A stretch of 17,652 nucleotides of DNA from CAYYMD01 sp964480425 (lineage in GTDB: Bacteria; Planctomycetota; Phycisphaerae; SM23-33): the NCBI GenBank assembly GCA_964480425.1, contig CAYZPY010000039.1, forward strand, positions 1 to 17,652, given 5' to 3'. The position numbers and the translations under genes are program-made. The notes under the pieces are model-generated. The model worked only from the letters and a program-made list of their open reading frames with translations, was not told the origin of the DNA and did not search any database. Position 1 is the stretch's first letter. Each line of letters opens with the position of its first letter. Of this stretch, positions 13,754 to 17,652 are shown in pieces.

Positions 13754-14305
13754 ATGAATAGAAAACAGTTTATAGTATTAGGCATGGTCGCGGTCGTGGC
13801 CGCCGGATGGACGATTCTGACCGGCTGCGAAGACACCCCCACCCGGGAAGAATACGACGTTAAAGTGCTCAAGATGCGTCGCGATAAACTCGAACAGCTT
13901 GACCAGGCAGATGCGGGCGCCAGCATCGCCGACGCGCCGGCGGGTACGTATTTCTTCATCCCGCCCGACAAACTCGTCTGTGAGCCGGGCGGCGCATACC
14001 AGATATTGACCCGCAGGGGCATAAGCCCCAAGCGTGAAAACTCCGATTATTTCGAGATTCACAAGCAACCCGAAGAGTACCGCAGCACCATTGACCTGAT
14101 TGGTTTCCAGCCGCCACGTGAAGGTCCGGTCGGCAGCGAGGATGCGAATAAAACCACGATATATCCTTACAGTTGCGAGGAGGCAAACGACTTGCTGGTG
14201 ATTATGCTTCCCGAGAACCTGGGGCAGGCGAAGGCGCGTAAGGTTACGCTCTCCGACGGAAACGAGGTTACCGTCCTGGACATTGTTCTCCGCGAAGAGG
14301 GCTGA
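13754..14305 (+). CDS. Putative lipoprotein of unknown function
   Basis: I do not recognise the family. About 183 residues from the chosen start. MNRKQF, a hydrophobic stretch and the lipobox LTGC (Cys about 24) predict export, lipidation and membrane anchoring. After a charged segment (EEYDVKVLKMRRDKLEQLD) comes a mixed domain with GTYFFIPPDKLVCEPGGAYQ, YPYSCEEANDLLVIMLPENL and LSDGNEVTVLDIVLRE. Two further cysteines could form a disulfide. The ATG at 13754 was preferred over tandem ATGs at 13739/13742 because GGGAA precedes it and the signal peptide then has a normal length. It converges on the frameshifted prepilin gene with 27 bases between stops, so no operon partner is apparent. Confidence 0.7.
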   Translation: MNRKQFIVLGMVAVVAAGWTILTGCEDTPTREEYDVKVLKMRRDKLEQLDQADAGASIADAPAGTYFFIPPDKLVCEPGGAYQILTRRGISPKRENSDYFEIHKQPEEYRSTIDLIGFQPPREGPVGSEDANKTTIYPYSCEEANDLLVIMLPENLGQAKARKVTLSDGNEVTVLDIVLREEG

Positions 14306-14332
14306 GCGGATTTTGCCCGGCGGTCCGGCGGG

Positions 14333-15425
14333 TTACGGCTCCCAGTGTTTTTCCCGGATTTCCGAGTTGTGGAAATTGATCTTGTCCGGCTCCATGAGTT
14401 TGACGCTTCCGTCTACCAAGGCCACGTTTGCCTTGCCGAAGTGCCGCAGTGCGATGAAATAATCGAACGATTCAAGCGGTTTTTGTTGGTCGTCGAAATA
14501 GACCACGGTTTTTTTATACTCGATCAGAAGAATCTGCCCCGGCCTGGGAATCGTGGTGCTGGCCATTCCGTTCCTTGCATAACTGGGGAACGCTCCATCC
14601 CCTGGCGCGGGTCTTGTGATGATTCTTATTTCCTCGACCGCCCCGGCGGTTGACAGTTTGTCGAAAATTATGGTGCGCATATCTTCGGCGAGCGTGATTC
14701 TCTCCTCCTTGTGCTCGAATCCGCGCGCGGGGTGCCCGTACGGGTATATTGTTTCGCTTGAACCCAGGAGCCAGTCGGAGTTATCCAGTGTGTCGCCGCA
14801 GACCATCATGCCGAGGATTTCCGCCGGCGCGTAGAAAACCCCGTTTTCCAGGTCAATCCACTTTTCGCCGGTTCCCGAGGACGGATCGTAATGCGCATAG
14901 TAGCAGTCCACCCGCGTTCCGGCGGAAATGGTCCCGCTGGTGCTTTTGAGATACCTCGGTTTATTGGGCTTGTTCCTGTTGTCATATGTCCCGGGTTCGG
15001 TGATATCGACGGTAATGGTCGAAGGCAGCAGGTATTCTCTCCGCTCGGTGAACATGATGACCTCGTAATCGCTTTCGACTCTATTGGCACGGAGATCCTC
15101 GGGCGGTGGGTTGCCCAGTTGATTTGGGGCAGGAAAGCTGAGCCGTGTATGCGAAGGTCTTTACGTTCATGTTGCCCAATATGCTGGACTCGGCGCCCTT
15201 TTCCAGGGACATGTTGGTCAGTTGGCGCATGTTGGACTGGCAGATGCTCAGGCAGGCGTGTTCCCTGGCGGCGGTGTAGGATGGAATTGCGATCGCCAGC
15301 AGAAGCGCGATGATGGATATCACCACCAGCAGTTCGACCAGCGTAAACGCCCCCGGGCACGGTTTCGCCGCACGCCCCTTTTGTGTATTACGCCCCGCAT
15401 CGCTTGTGTTCGTGGTTTGGCACAT
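14333..15425 (-). pseudogene. Prepilin-like H-x9-DG protein, frameshifted copy
   Basis: Paralogue of the gene at 15538-16551. The N-terminus has a prepilin signal with AFTLVELLVVISIIALLLAI, and CQSNMRQL matches the paralogue. The frame then fails: after LSCPK it reads a short foreign tail to a TAG near 15080. In the next frame a continuous homologue resumes (PPPEDLRANRVESDY, then IMFTERREYLLPS) and runs to the C-terminal LRHFGKANVALVDGS motif and the shared WEP end. The shift is one extra base; aligned to the paralogue (TCPKSKGFTLPPDL) it maps to the CCCC/AAA tract at 15123-15129. Joined, the product would have about 363 residues. It could be a true pseudogene, a sequence error or recoding. 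ATG at 15425, with GAGGTTGGA upstream, is the preferred start over GTG at 15455. Confidence 0.85.
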
Positions 15426-15472
15426 GTATATCCAACCTCGCCGCTTGTGTTTCACGGGATACGACGCTTTCT

Positions 15473-15478
15473 ATTGTA
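15473..15478 (-). promoter_or_regulatory. possible -10 box of the frameshifted prepilin gene
   Basis: The minus strand reads TACAAT 47 bases upstream of the ATG at 15425, in the 112-base gap after the intact paralogue. There is no clear -35 box, and transcription from the upstream paralogue is an alternative. Confidence 0.25.
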
Positions 15479-15537
15479 AAAGGGCGACCGATTTGCGGCG
15501 ACGGTTAATATTCACATGCTCAATCGGCGGCGCCCGG

Positions 15538-16551
15538 TTACGGCTCCCAGTATTCTTCCCGGATTTCCGAGTTTTGGAAATTGATATTCTCGGGCGCCAT
15601 GCCCTTGACGCTTCCGTCCATGAACGCCACGTTGACCTTTCCGAAGTGCCGGGGCTTGACGCGGTCCCAGAAATTGTCTTCGTCGGGAACCGCCACGCTC
15701 CTGTCGTATTCCACCAGCGCGATCTGCCTGGTTTTCAACGGGCTGTCCGGCAGCAGTTTGTTGACCGCGTAACTGGGCCAGGCGCCTTCGGGCCCTCGCT
15801 TGGTGATAACCCGCAACTGGTCGCCGGGATGTTTTCCGTGCAGATTAAAATCGATCGTCCGTCCGTCGTCCTTGAGCGTGAACCAGTCCTTCTCGCATCC
15901 GCGCGACCAGTAGGTCTCGTATATCGTGCCCGGACCGAAAAGGTGGTCCGTCTTGTTCAGAAGGTTGTTGGTACCCGAGGCCGCGATTATTCCGATAACC
16001 TTCGCCGGAAACATAATCGAGGAACTAATCGATTGCTCTCCGTGCTGAGGGTCGAAATGAATAAGGTAACAGTCAATGACCGTACCGGCGTCTATGGTGC
16101 CCGGCGTCAGGGGGTAGTCTTTGTGCTCCCACGCCTGGTACCGTCCGGGAACGGTAACCTCCACGCGCACGTCGGTGGGAAGTTTGTAATCGTTGCGCTC
16201 GGTAAACAGGAACAGCCTCGAGTCGCTTTGAAACTTGCCCTGGAGGCGCAGGTCCGGCGGAAGGGTGAAGCCCTTGGACTTGGGGCAGGTCAGCCCGCTG
16301 TACTGTCCGGTTCCCATGGTGCCCAGCCCGCCTTCGACGCTGTGAATCGCGCCTTCGGAGTGCATCAGGTTGACCAGTTGCCTCATGTTCGACTGGCACT
16401 CGGTGTTCAGGGTGTGTTCACGCACCGTGTTCACCGACGGTGCGGCGATGGCCAGCAGCAGTGCGATTATCGAAATGACCACCAAAAGTTCGACCAGCGT
16501 AAATGCAGAATAATTCGATTTATACCCGCCGGGTTGTCCGTCTTTGAACAT
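15538..16551 (-). CDS. Prepilin-like protein with H-x9-DG C-terminal motif
   Basis: 337 residues. A short leader ending YSAFTLVELLVVISIIALLL (about 14-33) is a type IV prepilin/type II pseudopilin signal, cut before Phe, with Ala rather than the classical Gly at -1. The long hydrophobic helix is followed by CQSNMRQLVNLM and a large beta-rich domain. The C-terminus has RHFGKVNVAFMDGSVKGM, the H-x9-DG motif typical of the expanded pseudopilin-like families of Planctomycetota and relatives, and ends EYWEP. Such proteins are exported and presumably form or decorate pilus or secretion-like structures; individual roles are unknown. GAGGA lies 8 bases before the ATG. The neighbouring gene 14333-15425 is a tandem duplicate sharing near-identical 3' ends (ACGGCTCCCAGT). 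Confidence 0.88.
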   Translation of the reverse strand: MFKDGQPGGYKSNYSAFTLVELLVVISIIALLLAIAAPSVNTVREHTLNTECQSNMRQLVNLMHSEGAIHSVEGGLGTMGTGQYSGLTCPKSKGFTLPPDLRLQGKFQSDSRLFLFTERNDYKLPTDVRVEVTVPGRYQAWEHKDYPLTPGTIDAGTVIDCYLIHFDPQHGEQSISSSIMFPAKVIGIIAASGTNNLLNKTDHLFGPGTIYETYWSRGCEKDWFTLKDDGRTIDFNLHGKHPGDQLRVITKRGPEGAWPSYAVNKLLPDSPLKTRQIALVEYDRSVAVPDEDNFWDRVKPRHFGKVNVAFMDGSVKGMAPENINFQNSEIREEYWEP

Positions 16552-16556
16552 TATTG

Positions 16557-16790
16557 AAATCCTCGATTAGCGCTGCCATATTTGAAACGACATATCTTCT
16601 TTATTTTAATTATATCGCGTTGTTAGCGGTAAGGAAATAACAAAAACATTTTTGTTTTTGACACATGTGAAAAATTACAGGGGATTGTACCTGTTTTAAT
16701 CAGACATGACGCCGGCGGTGGTATATACGTTTTTTCTCCCCAACACGGGGAGGATTGCGATTGTGCGAATTTCCAGGAGCGGTTTTTGAT
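16557..16790. other. AT-rich intergenic region upstream of the prepilin genes
   Basis: This 234-base gap holds no gene. It contains a minus-strand TATAAT (16609-16614), 58 bases before the prepilin ATG, without a clear -35; an AT-rich inverted repeat AACAAAAA/TTTTTGTT (16639-16656); CACATGTG at 16662-16669; and a CTCCCC/GGGGAG hairpin (16736-16752) that on the minus strand is followed by A6, not T, and so is not a standard terminator for the response regulator. Confidence 0.5.
16609..16614 (-). promoter_or_regulatory. possible -10 box of the intact prepilin gene
   Basis: Perfect TATAAT on the minus strand (GCGATATAATTAAAA). No TTGACA-like element stands at 16-18 bases, so either an activator or another sigma factor would be needed, or the match is chance in AT-rich DNA. 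Confidence 0.35.
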
Positions 16791-17441
16791 TCAGCGGTCT
16801 AAGGGCACAAGTCCGTGGCGAAGGGCGAATTTTATAAGCGTGGCCTGATCGTGTATGTCGAGTTTGCGCATCAGGCGCGAGCGGTGGGTGTCGACGGTCT
16901 TGACTGCAACGCCCAGAATCTCGGCGATCTGGCGGTTCTTCTTACCCTCGGCGACCATTTGAAGCACCTGGCGCTCGCGCCTGGACAGACGAAAGTACGG
17001 TCCCTTGTTGTGGCCCTTTATGTTCTCCAGCGGACGCTTGGGGACGCCGAACCCTATGTATCGCTGTCCTTTTTTCACCGTCTCTATCGCCTCGATGAGT
17101 TCACCGGCGGCGGAGTCCTTCAGTAGGTATCCCGTTGCGCCGTTTGCGAACGCGCGTTCGACAAATTGCTCATCTTTGTACATGCTCAGGAACAGAACCG
17201 CCGGCGGGGTGTTTTTCTGCTTGTGCAGGATGTTACAGATTTCCAGCCCGTTCATCCCCGGCATCATCACGTCCAGCACCACCACGTCGGGGCGGGTCTG
17301 CTTGACGCCTTCGGCGACTTTCAACGCCTCGTTGCAACGTCCCACAATTGATATACGTTCGTCGTCAGACAACAATCTGGCAAGTGCTTCGCATACCATC
17401 GTGTGATCGTCGGCGAGAAAAACTTTAATTTTTTCTTCCAT
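16791..17441 (-). CDS. NarL/FixJ family two-component response regulator
   Basis: 216 residues, the standard size. The receiver domain (about 5-122) has the acidic pair Asp11-Asp12, phospho-acceptor Asp57 in VVVLDVMMPGMNG, Ser86 and Lys108 (GYLLKDS). The LuxR-type helix-turn-helix (about 150-212) starts LSRRERQVLQMVAEGKKNRQ and continues with VKTVDTHRSRLMRKLDI. All phosphorylation-site residues are intact, so it should act as a phosphorylation-dependent DNA-binding transcription regulator. No histidine kinase lies in the window, although the 211 bases upstream run to the window edge and one could lie beyond. Targets are unknown; the adjacent prepilin gene is one possibility on position alone. 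Confidence 0.95.
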   Translation of the reverse strand: MEEKIKVFLADDHTMVCEALARLLSDDERISIVGRCNEALKVAEGVKQTRPDVVVLDVMMPGMNGLEICNILHKQKNTPPAVLFLSMYKDEQFVERAFANGATGYLLKDSAAGELIEAIETVKKGQRYIGFGVPKRPLENIKGHNKGPYFRLSRRERQVLQMVAEGKKNRQIAEILGVAVKTVDTHRSRLMRKLDIHDQATLIKFALRHGLVPLDR

Positions 17442-17490
17442 AGCCGGCCCCCGGCCTAATTACCCTGTGTCTGCTCGATCCATTCAAACA

Positions 17491-17519
17491 GAAATATCTA
17501 TGTGCAACAAATATGTCAA
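17491..17519 (-). promoter_or_regulatory. candidate promoter P1 of the response regulator gene
   Basis: On the minus strand a perfect TTGACA (17514-17519) stands 17 bases from TATTTC (17491-17496, 3 of 6). The predicted leader is about 43 bases. Confidence 0.4.
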
Positions 17520-17547
17520 TTATTGACCAGAGTATGTACAATTTTCC

Positions 17548-17578
17548 ATTATCTAACGCGTATCGGCTGTTGAGTCAA
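17548..17578 (-). promoter_or_regulatory. candidate promoter P2 of the response regulator gene
   Basis: On the minus strand TTGACT (17573-17578) and GATAAT (17548-17553) are each 5 of 6 to consensus but 19 bases apart, which is long. Immediately upstream, AAAAACATGTTTTT (17582-17595) is a perfect 14-base palindrome that could be an activator or repressor site. Confidence 0.35.
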
Positions 17579-17652
17579 AATAAAAACATGTTTTTTATCA
17601 CGAGTGTCCCATCATAAGTCGAATAATGACAACTGGATAGAATTTGGCTGAT

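Noticed and set aside
14333..15055. Independent gene starting at the ATG at 15055
   Set aside because: The paralogue shows this ATG (in FTER) is internal; the region is the second half of a frameshifted prepilin gene.
16736..16752. CTCCCC/GGGGAG hairpin as terminator of the response regulator
   Set aside because: On the transcribed minus strand it is followed by AAAAAA; the T-run lies on the wrong side for that direction and no plus-strand gene needs it.
1..17652. CRISPR array, tRNA, rRNA, insertion sequence, phage or toxin-antitoxin genes
   Set aside because: I saw no regularly spaced repeats, cloverleaf, transposase or integrase motif, or small paired toxin/antitoxin genes on either strand.

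Overview
The window looks like part of a chromosome from a Planctomycetota-type bacterium, most likely an anaerobic Phycisphaerae-like lineage. The grounds are the gene mix: prepilin-like proteins with an H-x9-DG C-terminal motif, a Tat-exported Gfo/Idh/MocA oxidoreductase paired with an exported sugar isomerase, a flotillin (FloA)/NfeD cluster, a fused siroheme decarboxylase and a two-gene SufC/SufB system. GC is moderately high inside genes and lower between them. A run of ten Ns at 13477-13486 shows a draft or metagenome assembly. The lineage is inferred from gene content, since no rRNA or marker phylogeny is available here.

Layout. 268-5205 is a minus-strand, operon-like block read from high to low coordinates: long NfeD with a serine-protease-like domain, short NfeD, FloA, a small one-helix membrane protein, and a fused AhbA/AhbB siroheme decarboxylase. 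Next, also on the minus strand, come a small MscS-type channel (5368-5988), a compact SufC-SufB pair (6190-7879) and a secreted DUF4140/DUF4139 coiled-coil protein (7970-9787) with a clear intrinsic terminator. 9890-13588 is a sugar module: a cytoplasmic Gfo/Idh/MocA oxidoreductase on the minus strand, divergent from a Tat-exported one on the plus strand, followed by an exported isomerase/epimerase interrupted by the N gap. 13754-14305 encodes a lipoprotein of unknown function. 14333-16551 holds two tandem paralogous prepilin-like genes on the minus strand; the downstream copy is frameshifted. 16791-17441 is a NarL/FixJ-type response regulator.

How the parts fit. NfeD and FloA families are known partners in membrane-domain organisation, and the one-helix protein is probably a further member of that unit. 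AhbAB makes a heme precursor by the siroheme route and SufC/SufB builds Fe-S clusters; both suit an anaerobe rich in iron cofactors. The exported oxidoreductase and isomerase suggest sugar oxidation and isomerisation outside the cytoplasm.

The intergenic DNA is short (no gap exceeds about 240 bases) and carries several GC-rich palindromes. Four of these sites share the 12-mer GGAACGCCGCCG. I found no tRNA, rRNA, CRISPR array, insertion sequence or phage gene. Most of the window is conventional; the least explained items are the frameshifted prepilin, the SufC tail with a CxxC motif, the small membrane protein in the FloA cluster and the palindromic repeat family.
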